Source: Defluviitalea phaphyphila
Lineage (GTDB): Bacteria > Bacillota > Clostridia > Lachnospirales > Defluviitaleaceae
Direction of reading: 5' to 3'
Assembly: GCF_001466305.1 (NCBI RefSeq)
Contig: NZ_JWID01000003.1
Coordinates: 64,186 to 128,185, forward strand
Length of the DNA: 64,000 bases
Within the stretch, counting starts at the first letter, position 1; each line of letters begins with the position of its first letter. Under the pieces are notes generated by a model. That model saw only the letters and a program-made list of their open reading frames with translations. It had not been told where the DNA came from and did no database searches. A program made the position numbers and the translations under genes. Of this stretch, positions 25,739-34,690 are shown piece by piece.

Positions 25739-27157
25739 ATGATGGCTGAAAAAGTTAAAGCTAAACCAGTAAAAATTACTGATACTACATTTCGTGATGC
25801 CCATCAATCTTTAATTGCAACAAGAATGACAACAGAACAAATGCTTCCAATAGCAGAAAAAATGGATAAAGTAGGATTTCATTCCATGGAAGTATGGGGA
25901 GGAGCAACTTTTGATGCATCCCTACGTTTCTTAAAAGAAGATCCTTGGGAACGTTTAAGAAAATTAAGAAATGCTATTAAGAATACAAAACTTCAAATGC
26001 TTCTTAGAGGTCAAAATATATTAGGATATCGTCATTATGCAGATGATGTAGTAGAATATTTTGTTCAAAAAAGTATTGCTAATGGTATAGATATTATTCG
26101 TATATTTGATGCTTTAAATGACCCAAGAAATCTTGAAACTGCAATTAAAGCAACTAAAAAAGAAAAAGGACATGCTCAAGTTGCTATTTCTTACACCTTA
26201 AGTAAGGTACATACTCTTGAATATTATGTGAAATTAGCAAAGCAATTTGAAAATATGGGAGCAGACTCTATTTGTATAAAAGATATGGCTGGGTTATTAG
26301 TCCCTTATAATTCTTATGAATTAGTTTCTGCACTTAAAAAAGCTGTTAACATACCTATTCAACTTCATGGCCACTATACTAGCGGGGTTGTAGCAATGAC
26401 ATATTTAAAAGGTGTAGAAGCTGGAGCTGATATAATTGATACAGCTATGTCACCATTTTCTATGGGAACAGCACAGCCAGCTACTGAAGTAATGGTTGAA
26501 ACATTTAAAGGAACTCCTTATGATACAGGACTTGACCAAGGATTATTATCAGAAATTGCGGACTATTTCAGACCTCTTCGTGAAAAAGCTATGGAAGAAG
26601 GGCTTTTAAATCCTAAAGTATTAGGAGTTGATATTAAAACTCTTTTATATCAAGTACCTGGAGGTATGTTATCTAACTTAGTTTCACAACTTAAAAATCA
26701 AAATGCAGAAGATCGTTTTTATGATGTATTAAAAGAAATACCAAGAGTTCGTGCAGATTTTGGATATCCTCCATTGGTAACTCCATCTAGTCAGATAGTA
26801 GGAACTCAAGCTGTTCTTAATGTACTAATGGGTGAAAGATATAAAATGGTTACAAAAGAATCTAAAGCTCTTGTTCGTGGAGAGTATGGTAGAACACCTG
26901 TTCCAATCTCTGAAGAAATAAGAAAAATAATTATTGGAGATGAAGAACCTATTACTTGTCGTCCTGCAGATTTATTAGAACCAGAACTAGAGAAAATAGA
27001 ATCACAAATGAAGCAATATAAAGAACAAGATGAAGATGTATTATCTTATGCTTTATTTCCTCAAGTTGCAGAAGAATTCTTTAAATATCGTCAAGCTCAA
27101 AAAACAAAAGTTGACCCCAATTTAGCAGATACAGAAAATAAAGTTTATCCTGTTTAA
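25739..27157 (+). CDS. oadA: oxaloacetate decarboxylase alpha / 5S carboxyltransferase subunit
   Basis: Carboxyltransferase of the pyruvate carboxylase/oxaloacetate decarboxylase/transcarboxylase 5S family. A TIM barrel with metal ligands is visible in ITDTTFRDAHQSLIATRM (about 12) and PIQLHGHYTSG (about 205); LRGQNILGYRHYADD (about 88) is conserved. It ends at residue 472 after the conserved carboxyltransferase domain, without the C-terminal biotin domain of proteobacterial OadA, and must use the separate carrier. Ribosome site AAGGAGG, 22 bases after mmdB. With the mmdA-type subunit it could close a Na+-linked transcarboxylation between acyl-CoA and oxaloacetate/pyruvate. Confidence 0.9.
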   Translation: MMAEKVKAKPVKITDTTFRDAHQSLIATRMTTEQMLPIAEKMDKVGFHSMEVWGGATFDASLRFLKEDPWERLRKLRNAIKNTKLQMLLRGQNILGYRHYADDVVEYFVQKSIANGIDIIRIFDALNDPRNLETAIKATKKEKGHAQVAISYTLSKVHTLEYYVKLAKQFENMGADSICIKDMAGLLVPYNSYELVSALKKAVNIPIQLHGHYTSGVVAMTYLKGVEAGADIIDTAMSPFSMGTAQPATEVMVETFKGTPYDTGLDQGLLSEIADYFRPLREKAMEEGLLNPKVLGVDIKTLLYQVPGGMLSNLVSQLKNQNAEDRFYDVLKEIPRVRADFGYPPLVTPSSQIVGTQAVLNVLMGERYKMVTKESKALVRGEYGRTPVPISEEIRKIIIGDEEPITCRPADLLEPELEKIESQMKQYKEQDEDVLSYALFPQVAEEFFKYRQAQKTKVDPNLADTENKVYPV

Positions 27158-27164
27158 AATAAAA

Positions 27165-27219
27165 GAAGCTGTTGCACAATGAATTTAAATAATTCAAATG
27201 TGTAACAGTTTCTTTATTT
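27165..27219 (+). terminator. terminator of the decarboxylase operon
   Basis: GAAGCTGTTGCACA (27165-27178) pairs with TGTGTAACAGTTTC (27199-27212), 14 bp with two G-U pairs. An inner GAATT/AATTC stem lies in the loop and a T-rich tail follows. Confidence 0.82.
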
Positions 27220-27277
27220 AATTTAAAATATAAAATAATTAATTTATTTTAATTTTTTTAATTTAAAAATTTTTAAC

Positions 27278-27334
27278 AAAAAGAGAGTGATAAAAACTAC
27301 TAAAAAAAGTAATTTTAAAACTCTCTTTTTTAGA
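27278..27334. terminator. second hairpin, symmetric A/T-tailed
   Basis: AAAAAGAGAGT (27278-27288) is complementary to ACTCTCTTTTT (27320-27330), 11 bp perfect, with T run on one side and A run on the other. It may be a back-up terminator or insulate both directions. Confidence 0.6.
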
Positions 27335-27397
27335 GTAATAATATCATATTTAAATAAATTATTTATACTAATTAATAATATTTATTATATAATTAAA

Positions 27398-27462
27398 TAG
27401 ACTAATTATAAATTTTTATATATAATAGTATTTGTAAAAATGCGTTTTTTATATATAATAGT
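27398..27462 (+). promoter_or_regulatory. tandem promoters of rpiR with a duplicated -10 box
   Basis: TTTTTATATATAATAGT occurs twice, at 27413-27429 and 27446-27462. The first TATAAT (27421-27426) has TAGACT 17 bases upstream. The second (27454-27459) has TTGTAA 16 bases upstream. Confidence 0.5.
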
Positions 27463-27526
27463 GTTATAAAATATTTAATTATTAATTGTTATAAATAAAA
27501 TTTAAAAGTAATGTGAGGAACCCTTT

Positions 27527-28447
27527 ATGCATAGAAAAAATGATTTAATTAGAAGAATTCATAGTAATTTACCTAGATTAAGTAAAGGACAAAAACTTAT
27601 AGCTAACTATATTTTAACTCACTATGATAAAGCAGTTTTTTTAACTGCAGCAAAATTAGGAAAAATTGTAGGAGTTAGTGAATCAACAGTAGTTAGATTT
27701 GCTAATGAATTAGGTTATGATGGTTATCCTAAATTGCAAAGGGCTTTAGAAGAATTAGTCAAAAATCGATTAACTGCTGTACAACGAATGGAAGTTGCAT
27801 CTGACCGTTTAGAACAAAAACATGTTCTTAAATATGTACTTCAATCGGATGCAGATAAAATTAAACATACGTTAGAAGAAGTTGATGAAAAAGTTTTTGA
27901 TGAATCAGTAGATGCTATATTAAAAGCTCGTAAAATTTATATATTAGGAGTTAGAAGTTCTGCTTCATTAGCTAGTTTTTTAGGATTTTACTTTAATCTT
28001 TTATTTGATAATGTTAAATTAATTCATACTAATAGTGTTAGTGAAATGTTCGAACAAATTTATAAAATGAATTCTGAGGATGTTGTTATTGGTATAAGTT
28101 TTCCAAGATATTCCAAACGCACTTTAAAAGCTATGGAATTTGCAAAATCTAAAAAAGCTACAGTTATAACTATTACAGATAGTCCATTATCTCCTATGAC
28201 TCAATATGCAGATTATAGTTTGCTTGCAAGGAGTGATATGGCTTCTTTTGTAGATTCTTTAGTAGCTCCTATGAGTCTTCTGAATGCTTTAATAATGGCA
28301 ATTAGTCTAAAGAAAAAAGATGAAATATCATCTACATTAAGCAATCTTGAAAAAATTTGGGCAGAATATCAAGTATATGATAACGAAGATGAAGATTTTA
28401 ATATAACATACTCTTTAAATAAAAATAAAAAACATAAAGGGGAATAA
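27527..28447 (+). CDS. RpiR/MurR family transcriptional regulator
   Basis: A 306-residue regulator. The N-terminal HTH_6 domain (about 1-78) contains LPRLSKGQKLIANYILTHYD and GVSESTVVRFANELGYDGYP. A sugar-isomerase (SIS) domain follows at about 120-255 (RKIYILGVRSSASLASFLG). Such proteins sense phosphorylated sugars or sugar acids. It lies just after the decarboxylase operon and two bases before a histidine phosphatase gene. Its target is not evident. Ribosome site TGAGGAA. Confidence 0.85.
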   Translation: MHRKNDLIRRIHSNLPRLSKGQKLIANYILTHYDKAVFLTAAKLGKIVGVSESTVVRFANELGYDGYPKLQRALEELVKNRLTAVQRMEVASDRLEQKHVLKYVLQSDADKIKHTLEEVDEKVFDESVDAILKARKIYILGVRSSASLASFLGFYFNLLFDNVKLIHTNSVSEMFEQIYKMNSEDVVIGISFPRYSKRTLKAMEFAKSKKATVITITDSPLSPMTQYADYSLLARSDMASFVDSLVAPMSLLNALIMAISLKKKDEISSTLSNLEKIWAEYQVYDNEDEDFNITYSLNKNKKHKGE

Positions 28448-28448
28448 G

Positions 28449-29057
28449 ATGATTAAATTATATTTAATAAGGCATGGAGAAACAGAGTGGAATTTAAAAC
28501 ATAAATATCAAGGGTCCACAGACGTTCCTTTAAATGATATAGGTAAAAAACAAGCTCTAGCTATCGCAAATAGAATGGAAAAATATGAAATAGATGCAAT
28601 TTATTCTTCAGATTTATCAAGAGCTTATGAAACAGCAAACTGTATTGGAAATATAAAAAAACTAAAAGTTAAGGTTCTTCCCCAATTAAGAGAAATTAAT
28701 TTTGGAGAGTGGGAAGGATACACTTCTTCTGAATTAAAAAAAATATATGGAGAAGAATATAAAAAATTTTTATTAGAACCACATAAATATACATTCCCAG
28801 GAGAAGGAAGTTTAAAAGCTGTACAGATGAGATTAAAAGAAGCTATTAAAATTATCACTTCAGAACATTCAAGTGGGAATTTTATTATAGTTTCTCATGG
28901 AGCTGCTTTAAAAATTTTGATTATGACATTATTAAATATAGATTTATCTTTATATAGAAAATTTTGGCTAGGAAATGTTTCTTTATCTATTATAGAAAAA
29001 AAAGATAATGATGATTGGATATTAAGTCTTTTAAATGATACATCTCATTTATATTAA
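28449..29057 (+). CDS. histidine phosphatase family protein (GpmB/CobC-like)
   Basis: A 202-residue phosphatase of the phosphoglycerate-mutase superfamily. The phospho-acceptor His9 lies in LYLIRHGETEWNLKHKYQG. LNDIGKKQALAIANRM, SSDLSRAYETA, and the second catalytic His in IIVSHGAALKIL (about 146) are intact. INFGEWEG (about 83) is typical of the alpha-ribazole-phosphatase/GpmB branch. The exact substrate is undetermined. It follows rpiR in one operon. Confidence 0.85.
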   Translation: MIKLYLIRHGETEWNLKHKYQGSTDVPLNDIGKKQALAIANRMEKYEIDAIYSSDLSRAYETANCIGNIKKLKVKVLPQLREINFGEWEGYTSSELKKIYGEEYKKFLLEPHKYTFPGEGSLKAVQMRLKEAIKIITSEHSSGNFIIVSHGAALKILIMTLLNIDLSLYRKFWLGNVSLSIIEKKDNDDWILSLLNDTSHLY

Positions 29058-29081
29058 AATTAATGAAATAGGAGAGCTGGT

Positions 29082-29444
29082 ATGTGTATATGTGCTATAA
29101 GAGGTGCAATTACTGTTGAAAAAAATACTAAAGAAGATATTTTAAAAAATACACAAGAACTTTTAGAAGAAATTATATATAGAAATAATATAGATATTAA
29201 AGATATAATATCTATAATTTTTACTGCAACAGATGATATTGATGCAGCATATCCTGCTATAGCGGCAAGAAATTTAAAAATAACTCACGCTGCATTACTG
29301 TGTTTTCAAGAAATGAAAGTGCAGAATAGTTTAAAAATGTGTATAAGAGTTATGGTTCAAATTAAAACTGAAAAATCTCAAATTGAAATGAAGCATGTAT
29401 ATTTAAAAGGAGCAGTTGTATTAAGACCGGACTTATTAGATTAA
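29082..29444 (+). CDS. aroH: chorismate mutase, AroH class
   Basis: Converts chorismate to prephenate for Phe/Tyr synthesis. It closely follows the Bacillus AroH trimer: RGAITVEKNT with the active-site Arg near residue 7, LEEIIYRNNI, IFTATDDIDAAYPAIAAR, CFQEMKVQNSLKMCIRVMV (with the second catalytic Arg near 89), and C-terminal KHVYLKGAVVLRPDL. It has 120 residues. Ribosome site AGGAGAG. No other aromatic genes adjoin it; aroB is 8 kb downstream. Confidence 0.92.
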   Translation: MCICAIRGAITVEKNTKEDILKNTQELLEEIIYRNNIDIKDIISIIFTATDDIDAAYPAIAARNLKITHAALLCFQEMKVQNSLKMCIRVMVQIKTEKSQIEMKHVYLKGAVVLRPDLLD

Positions 29445-29468
29445 AAATATAGTCCTTTATGTTTATAT

Positions 29469-29487
29469 GGGCGAACTGTGTTCGCCC
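29469..29487 (+). terminator. hairpin between aroH and cmk
   Basis: GGGCGAA and TTCGCCC form a 7-bp GC-rich stem around CTGTG. The tail AAATTTAGTTT is only weakly T-rich, so it may attenuate rather than end transcription into cmk. Confidence 0.5.
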
Positions 29488-29514
29488 AAATTTAGTTTAT
29501 TGGAGGAGGTAAAT

Positions 29515-30189
29515 ATGAAACATTTTTCCATAGCTATAGATGGACCTGCTGGAGCAGGAAAAAGTACTATTGCGAAATTATTAGCAAATAAATTAAAAAT
29601 TATATATGTGGATACTGGAGCAATGTATAGAGCAGTTGCATTATACTGTATTAATAATGAAATAAATTATAATGATAAAGAAAGTATCAAAAATATATTA
29701 GATGATATAGATATAAAGATAGTATATAAAGAAAATAATCAAAGAGTATTATTAAATGGTAAAGATGTATCTAATGAAATTAGAACTAATGAAGTTTCTA
29801 GAGGAGCTTCTGCAGTTGCTACTATTAAAGAAGTTAGAATAAAAATGGTAGAATTACAAAGAAATATAGCAAAAGGGACTTCTATTGTTATGGATGGAAG
29901 AGATATAGGAACTTATGTGCTTCCCAATGCAGACATTAAAATATTTCTTACAGCAAGTGTAGAAGAAAGAGCTAATAGAAGATATAAGGAATTATTTCAA
30001 AAAGGAGTAAATTGTTCTTTAGAAGAAATAAAAAATGAAATTAAACAAAGAGATAAAAATGATTCTTCTAGAGAATTTGCTCCTTTAAAAAAAGCAAAAG
30101 ACGCAATTGAAATAGATACTACAGGAATGACAGTAGAAGAAGTTATTGAAAAAATTGTAAAATTAATTCCTAAAGATTTTTATAATTAA
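29515..30189 (+). CDS. cmk: cytidylate kinase
   Basis: Phosphorylates CMP and dCMP with ATP. P-loop IAIDGPAGAGKSTIAKLLA at residues 6-24; VDTGAMYRAVALYC, MDGRDIGTYVLPNA and the lid region RANRRYKEL are present. It has 224 residues with the ATG at 29515, placed by TTGGAGGAGG. An upstream in-frame ATG (29467) lies inside the intergenic hairpin and is rejected. It is followed 18 bases later by the ispH-S1 fusion, the usual clostridial pair. Confidence 0.94.
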   Translation: MKHFSIAIDGPAGAGKSTIAKLLANKLKIIYVDTGAMYRAVALYCINNEINYNDKESIKNILDDIDIKIVYKENNQRVLLNGKDVSNEIRTNEVSRGASAVATIKEVRIKMVELQRNIAKGTSIVMDGRDIGTYVLPNADIKIFLTASVEERANRRYKELFQKGVNCSLEEIKNEIKQRDKNDSSREFAPLKKAKDAIEIDTTGMTVEEVIEKIVKLIPKDFYN

Positions 30190-30207
30190 AACTTAAGGAG
30201 GAAAATA

Positions 30208-32112
30208 ATGGAGATTATTGTAGCTTCCACAGCAGGATTTTGTTTTGGTGTAAATAAAGCAATTAATATGGTTTATGATAATTTAGATAAGAAACCTTTA
30301 TATACCTATGGACCAATTATACACAATTCTCAAGTAGTGGAAGAATTAAAAAAAAAGAATGTGCTACCAATAAATTCAATAGAAGATATTAATAAAGGAA
30401 CAATAGTAATTAGGTCTCATGGAGTTCCCAAAAGTATATATGAAAATATAAAAGAAAAAGGATTAAAATATATAGATGCTACTTGTCCTTATGTAAAAAG
30501 AATTCATAAAATTGTATATGAACATTCTAAGAAAGGATATCAAATAGTAATTATAGGAGATAGAAATCATCCAGAAGTAAAAGGGATAGAAGGATGGAGT
30601 AATAATACAGCATTTATTATAGAAAATGACAGAGATATAGAAAAAATAGGAATAAAAAATGATATTCCTATATGTTTAGTATCTCAAACAACTTATAGAG
30701 AAGATAAATTTAATGATATATTAAAGACTTTTAAAAATAAAAATTATAAAGTAGAAGCTTTTAATACGATTTGCAAAGCTACTTTTAATAGACAACAAGA
30801 AGCAATTAAAATTGCAAAAACAGTTAATAAAATGATTGTTATTGGAGGAAAAAATAGTTCTAATACTAAAAAATTATATGAAATTTGTAAGCAATATTGT
30901 AATAATACTTATCATATAGAAACCGTAAAAGATTTAAAGTTGAATAATTTCAAATCTAATGATAAAATTGGTATAACCGCAGGGGCATCAACTCCTGCTC
31001 GTATAATAAAGGAGGTTATTGCTAAAATGAATGATTTGCAAAATACTAATAATGAAAATTTTGAAGAATTATTAAATCAGTCTTTTATTTCCTTAAGAAG
31101 TGGACAAATTGTTAAAGGAACTGTGATAAATATAACAGATACAGAAGTATCTGTTAATTTAGGATATAAATCTGATGGAATTATTTCTAAATCTGAATTT
31201 TCAAATGATCCTACTTTAAATCTTCAAGATGTAGTTAATGTAGGGGATGAAATAGAGGCATATATTTTAAGGGTAAATGACATGGAAGGAATAGTTGAAT
31301 TGTCAAAAAAACGAGTTGATACTCAAAAAGGTTTAGAAATTGTTAAAGAAGCTTATGAAAATAAAACTATTTTAAAAGGAAAGGTAATAGAAATAGTAAA
31401 AGGGGGAATAATTGCAATAAGCAATGAAATAAAAATTTTTATTCCTATGTCTTTAATAGAAGAAAGATTTGTAAAAGATTTAAATAGTTTTTTAGGAAAG
31501 ACTGTTGAATTTAAAGTAATTGAATTTGATAAGAAAAGAAAAAGAATTATAGGAGATAGAAAACAAATTCTTATAGAAGAAAGCAACATGAAAAAGCAAC
31601 AATTACTAAATGAACTTGAAATAGGGAAAAAAGTTAAAGGAATTGTAAGTAATATAACGGATTTTGGAGCTTTTGTTGACTTAGGAGGAATAGATGGTTT
31701 ACTTCATATTTCTCAAATATCATGGAATAGAATAAATAAAGTAGATGATGTTCTTAAGATAGGTCAAGAAGTAGAAGTAGAAATAATTGAGCTTGATAAA
31801 GAAAAAGAAAAAATTGCTTTATCAATGAAAACAGAAGAAAACAATCCTTGGTTTAAAATAGAAGAAAAATATCCAGTAGATTCTGTTGTAAAAGGGAAAA
31901 TAGTTAGATTGGTTCCTTTTGGGGCATTTATGGAATTAGAACCGGGAGTAGATGGATTAATTCATGTTTCACAGATTGCTAATAAATATGTAAATAAACC
32001 AGAGGATGAACTTAAAGTTGGAGAAATAATTGAAGCAAAAGTATTAAAAATTGATCCAGAACATAAAAAAATTACTTTAAGTAAAAAACAGTTAGAAGAT
32101 AATATTTCTTAA
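30208..32112 (+). CDS. ispH: bifunctional HMBPP reductase (IspH) / S1 RNA-binding protein
   Basis: Fusion of 634 residues. Residues 1-280 are 4-hydroxy-3-methylbut-2-enyl diphosphate reductase, the last MEP-pathway step. The three [4Fe-4S] ligands are C12 (GFCFGV), C93 (DATCPYV) and a third in FNTICKATFNRQ (about 188). IRSHGVP and GASTPARIIKEV are also present. Four S1 repeats follow from about 296 (GTVINITDTEVSVNLGYKSDG), 380, 470 (GIVSNITDFGAFVDLGGIDG) and 555 (GKIVRLVPFGAFMELEPGVD). The second repeat is degenerate. Such fusions are known from Clostridia, where the S1 part is annotated as RpsA. Ribosome site AAGGAGG. Confidence 0.94.
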   Translation: MEIIVASTAGFCFGVNKAINMVYDNLDKKPLYTYGPIIHNSQVVEELKKKNVLPINSIEDINKGTIVIRSHGVPKSIYENIKEKGLKYIDATCPYVKRIHKIVYEHSKKGYQIVIIGDRNHPEVKGIEGWSNNTAFIIENDRDIEKIGIKNDIPICLVSQTTYREDKFNDILKTFKNKNYKVEAFNTICKATFNRQQEAIKIAKTVNKMIVIGGKNSSNTKKLYEICKQYCNNTYHIETVKDLKLNNFKSNDKIGITAGASTPARIIKEVIAKMNDLQNTNNENFEELLNQSFISLRSGQIVKGTVINITDTEVSVNLGYKSDGIISKSEFSNDPTLNLQDVVNVGDEIEAYILRVNDMEGIVELSKKRVDTQKGLEIVKEAYENKTILKGKVIEIVKGGIIAISNEIKIFIPMSLIEERFVKDLNSFLGKTVEFKVIEFDKKRKRIIGDRKQILIEESNMKKQQLLNELEIGKKVKGIVSNITDFGAFVDLGGIDGLLHISQISWNRINKVDDVLKIGQEVEVEIIELDKEKEKIALSMKTEENNPWFKIEEKYPVDSVVKGKIVRLVPFGAFMELEPGVDGLIHVSQIANKYVNKPEDELKVGEIIEAKVLKIDPEHKKITLSKKQLEDNIS

Positions 32113-32165
32113 TCAAAAATTTAATATAAAAATTATATAATTTAATTAAAGTCTTGGAGGATTAA

Positions 32166-32951
32166 ATGTTTAATACCTATGAAGATTTTAAGAAACAAAT
32201 ATTATTTATGACGGGAATAGATTTAAACAGTTATAAAGAAAGACAAATGAAACGTAGAATAAATGCTTTAATTAGAAAAAATAATTATAAAGATTATTTT
32301 TCTTATTTAAAAGCTTTAAAAAATAATAAGGAACTTTATAAAGAATTTATTAATTATATTACTATTAATGTTTCAGAATTTTTTAGAAATCCTGTTCAAT
32401 GGGAAATATTAGAAAAAGAAATTATTCCATATTTATTAAAAAATTCTTCAACAATTAAAATATGGAGTGCTGCCTGTTCAACAGGAGAAGAGCCTTATTC
32501 ATTAGCTATGACTTTAGCTAAATTTATACCCTTATCTCAAATAAAAATATTGGCTACAGATATTGATAAACAAGTACTTGAAAAAGCTCAAATAGGTTTA
32601 TACAATAAAAAAAGTATTTCGGGAGTTTCAAAAGAATTTTTATTAAAATATTTTAAAAAAGTAGGAGAAGATTATAAAATTTCTGATGAAATAAAAAATT
32701 GTGTAACTTTTAAGCAGCATGATTTATTAAAAGATCCATATCCTAATAAATGTGATTTAATAGTATGTAGAAATGTTCTTATTTATTTTACTGATGAAGC
32801 TAAAAATAAAATATATAAGAAATTTAATAATTCATTAAAAACTGGCGGAGTATTATTTGTAGGAAATACTGAACAAATAATTCTTTCACATAAATATCTA
32901 TTTTCTCCAATAAAAACATTTTTTTATAAAAAAGAAGCAGACATTTTATGA
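32166..32951 (+). CDS. cheR: CheR-type protein-glutamate O-methyltransferase
   Basis: Methylates glutamates of chemoreceptors using SAM. The N-terminal helical domain (about 1-75) is followed by ITINVSEFFRNPVQWEILE. SAM motif IKIWSAACSTGEEPYSLAM (about 98-116), ATDIDKQVLEKAQIG, and CDLIVCRNVLIYFTDEAK (about 196) are present. It has 261 residues. No other chemotaxis gene is nearby. It shares the operon direction with ispH-S1, with a terminator after it. Confidence 0.9.
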   Translation: MFNTYEDFKKQILFMTGIDLNSYKERQMKRRINALIRKNNYKDYFSYLKALKNNKELYKEFINYITINVSEFFRNPVQWEILEKEIIPYLLKNSSTIKIWSAACSTGEEPYSLAMTLAKFIPLSQIKILATDIDKQVLEKAQIGLYNKKSISGVSKEFLLKYFKKVGEDYKISDEIKNCVTFKQHDLLKDPYPNKCDLIVCRNVLIYFTDEAKNKIYKKFNNSLKTGGVLFVGNTEQIILSHKYLFSPIKTFFYKKEADIL

Positions 32952-32998
32952 TATAATTAGGAACATATAGTTGTTCCTATTATATCTTTTTTTTTAAG
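32951..32998 (+). terminator. intrinsic terminator after cheR
   Basis: ATATAAT-T-AGGAAC (32951-32964) pairs with GTTCCT-ATTATAT (32973-32985), 13 bp with one bulge, followed by a run of ten or more T. Confidence 0.85.
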
Positions 32999-33034
32999 TT
33001 TTTTACTTAATATCCAGTCTTAATTTTTTAAACC

Positions 33035-33063
33035 TTGACATATAAAATGATAAGATATACAAT
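33035..33063 (+). promoter_or_regulatory. promoter of the HlyD-like/sepF/divIVA block
   Basis: TTGACA (33035-33040) and TACAAT (33058-33063) are exactly 17 bases apart, about 120 bases ahead of the first start codon. Confidence 0.7.
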
Positions 33064-33186
33064 TAAAGGAAATATATATAATTTAATTATATTTTAAATT
33101 TTATAAAGTTTTACTTGTTTTTTTTATTTAATTATAGTATATAAAATATTAGATAAATACTTGTTTTTGATAAGTGTGAGGATTAT

Positions 33187-34671
33187 ATGGCAAAATTAAA
33201 AAAGCATAAAAGAAAATCAAAAAATAATAGAATCTTAGTAGGAAGTTTTTTCTCAATTATTATAATTATTTATTTAATATCTTCTGGAGTAAAATTGGCT
33301 AAAAAAACTCCTTTGTCCATTGAAATAGTTCAAACGGGGACTATTAATAATAATATTAAAGTAAATGGCATTATTATTCGTAACGAAACAGTGGTAAGAA
33401 GTAATCAAGATGGAAATATTCAATATTTAGTATATGAAGGCGAAAAAGTTAAAGATAACACTCCTATATGTATGATAGGAGATAATCAAATTTTATCTGA
33501 AATTAAAGAAAATATTGATAAAATTAATGAGAATATAATAAAAGTTCAAAATCAAAGAAAAGAATTTTCCATTATTCAAAAAGATATTGATAATATTAAT
33601 TATGAAATTTATAATTTAATAAATCAAATTATAGATATAGGGTTTGATAATGATTATTCACAAATTTATTCATTGAAAGATTCTATTAACTCAGAAATTA
33701 AAAAAAAATATATTCTTTTATCTAAAGAACAGTCTTCTTCTTTACAAAATTTAATTTCCCAAAAAGAAGAATATGAAAATTTAATTTCTGAAAATTCTAA
33801 TTTTATTACTGCAAAAACAAGTGGAATTATATCTTATTATATAGACGGTTTTGAAGAAAAATTTTCTCCTGAAAATTTAAATAGTTTAACTAAAAGCGAT
33901 TTTGAAACAATATATAAAGGGAAATATATAACTCAAAATTCTACCATAAAAAAAGAAGACCCACTTTTTAAAGTAGTAGATAATTATGATTGGTATGTGG
34001 CTGGAATAGTATCTAAGGATATAGCTAAAGAATGGGAAATTAATGATGAAGTTTTAATTAAATTTAACGAAGAAGATATTACAGTAAAAGCTAAAATTTA
34101 TAGTATTAAGTCCATTGAAGATAGTATAGTTTTTGTATTACAAAGCACTGAACAGATTTTACCTTTTATTGATAAACGAAATATAGAATTTGAAATAATA
34201 AAAGATAATTATGAAGGTATTAAAATACCCATTAATGCTATAGTAGAAAAAACTTTTTTAAAAATTCCTAAAAATTACATCCAATATTCTGGAAATAAAA
34301 CAGTAGTGATAAAAAAAGGATTAAATAAAGATGAGTTAATTTCTGTTGTTGCTGATTTTGAAGATGAAGAAAATATATATGTACTTCAAGATTTTTCTTC
34401 TCTTAAATTATATGATATTTTAGTTTTTCCTGAAAATACAGAAATTGAATTTACTATAAAAGAAACTTTATCAAAAACAGGAGTTTTTGTTGTAAATGGA
34501 GGAATTATAAAATTTAAACATGTAGAAATATTATTTCAAAATAAAGATTATGCCATAATTGAAAATAATAATTCATCTGGTATAAAAATATATGATCAAA
34601 TTGTTTCAGATGCTACAAATGTTTTGGAAAATCAATTTGTAAATGAATTTAATGTTATTGAAAATAATTAA
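33187..34671 (+). CDS. HlyD-family-like membrane protein upstream of the division block
   Basis: A 494-residue single-pass protein. A basic N-terminus (KLKKHKRKSKNNR) precedes one membrane segment (about 16-36), followed by an extracytoplasmic part. A lipoyl/HlyD-like hairpin starts KVNGIIIRNETVVRSNQDGN, with a helical coiled region at about 100-205 (DKINENIIKVQNQ) and a C-terminal beta-barrel (PINAIVEK...TVVIKKG). It resembles the periplasmic-adaptor-like proteins often found beside yggS-sepF in Clostridia. No partner transporter adjoins it, so a role at the division site is inference from position. Confidence 0.7.
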   Translation: MAKLKKHKRKSKNNRILVGSFFSIIIIIYLISSGVKLAKKTPLSIEIVQTGTINNNIKVNGIIIRNETVVRSNQDGNIQYLVYEGEKVKDNTPICMIGDNQILSEIKENIDKINENIIKVQNQRKEFSIIQKDIDNINYEIYNLINQIIDIGFDNDYSQIYSLKDSINSEIKKKYILLSKEQSSSLQNLISQKEEYENLISENSNFITAKTSGIISYYIDGFEEKFSPENLNSLTKSDFETIYKGKYITQNSTIKKEDPLFKVVDNYDWYVAGIVSKDIAKEWEINDEVLIKFNEEDITVKAKIYSIKSIEDSIVFVLQSTEQILPFIDKRNIEFEIIKDNYEGIKIPINAIVEKTFLKIPKNYIQYSGNKTVVIKKGLNKDELISVVADFEDEENIYVLQDFSSLKLYDILVFPENTEIEFTIKETLSKTGVFVVNGGIIKFKHVEILFQNKDYAIIENNNSSGIKIYDQIVSDATNVLENQFVNEFNVIENN

Positions 34672-34690
34672 ATAAAGGGGTATAAATCAA

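Larger units (their letters stand above)
27158..27526 (+). other. intergenic region with two hairpins and duplicated promoter boxes
   Basis: No gene is seen in these 369 bases. In order they hold the oadA terminator, a second symmetric hairpin, an AT-rich stretch, and a 17-base direct repeat containing TATAAT ahead of rpiR. Confidence 0.7.
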
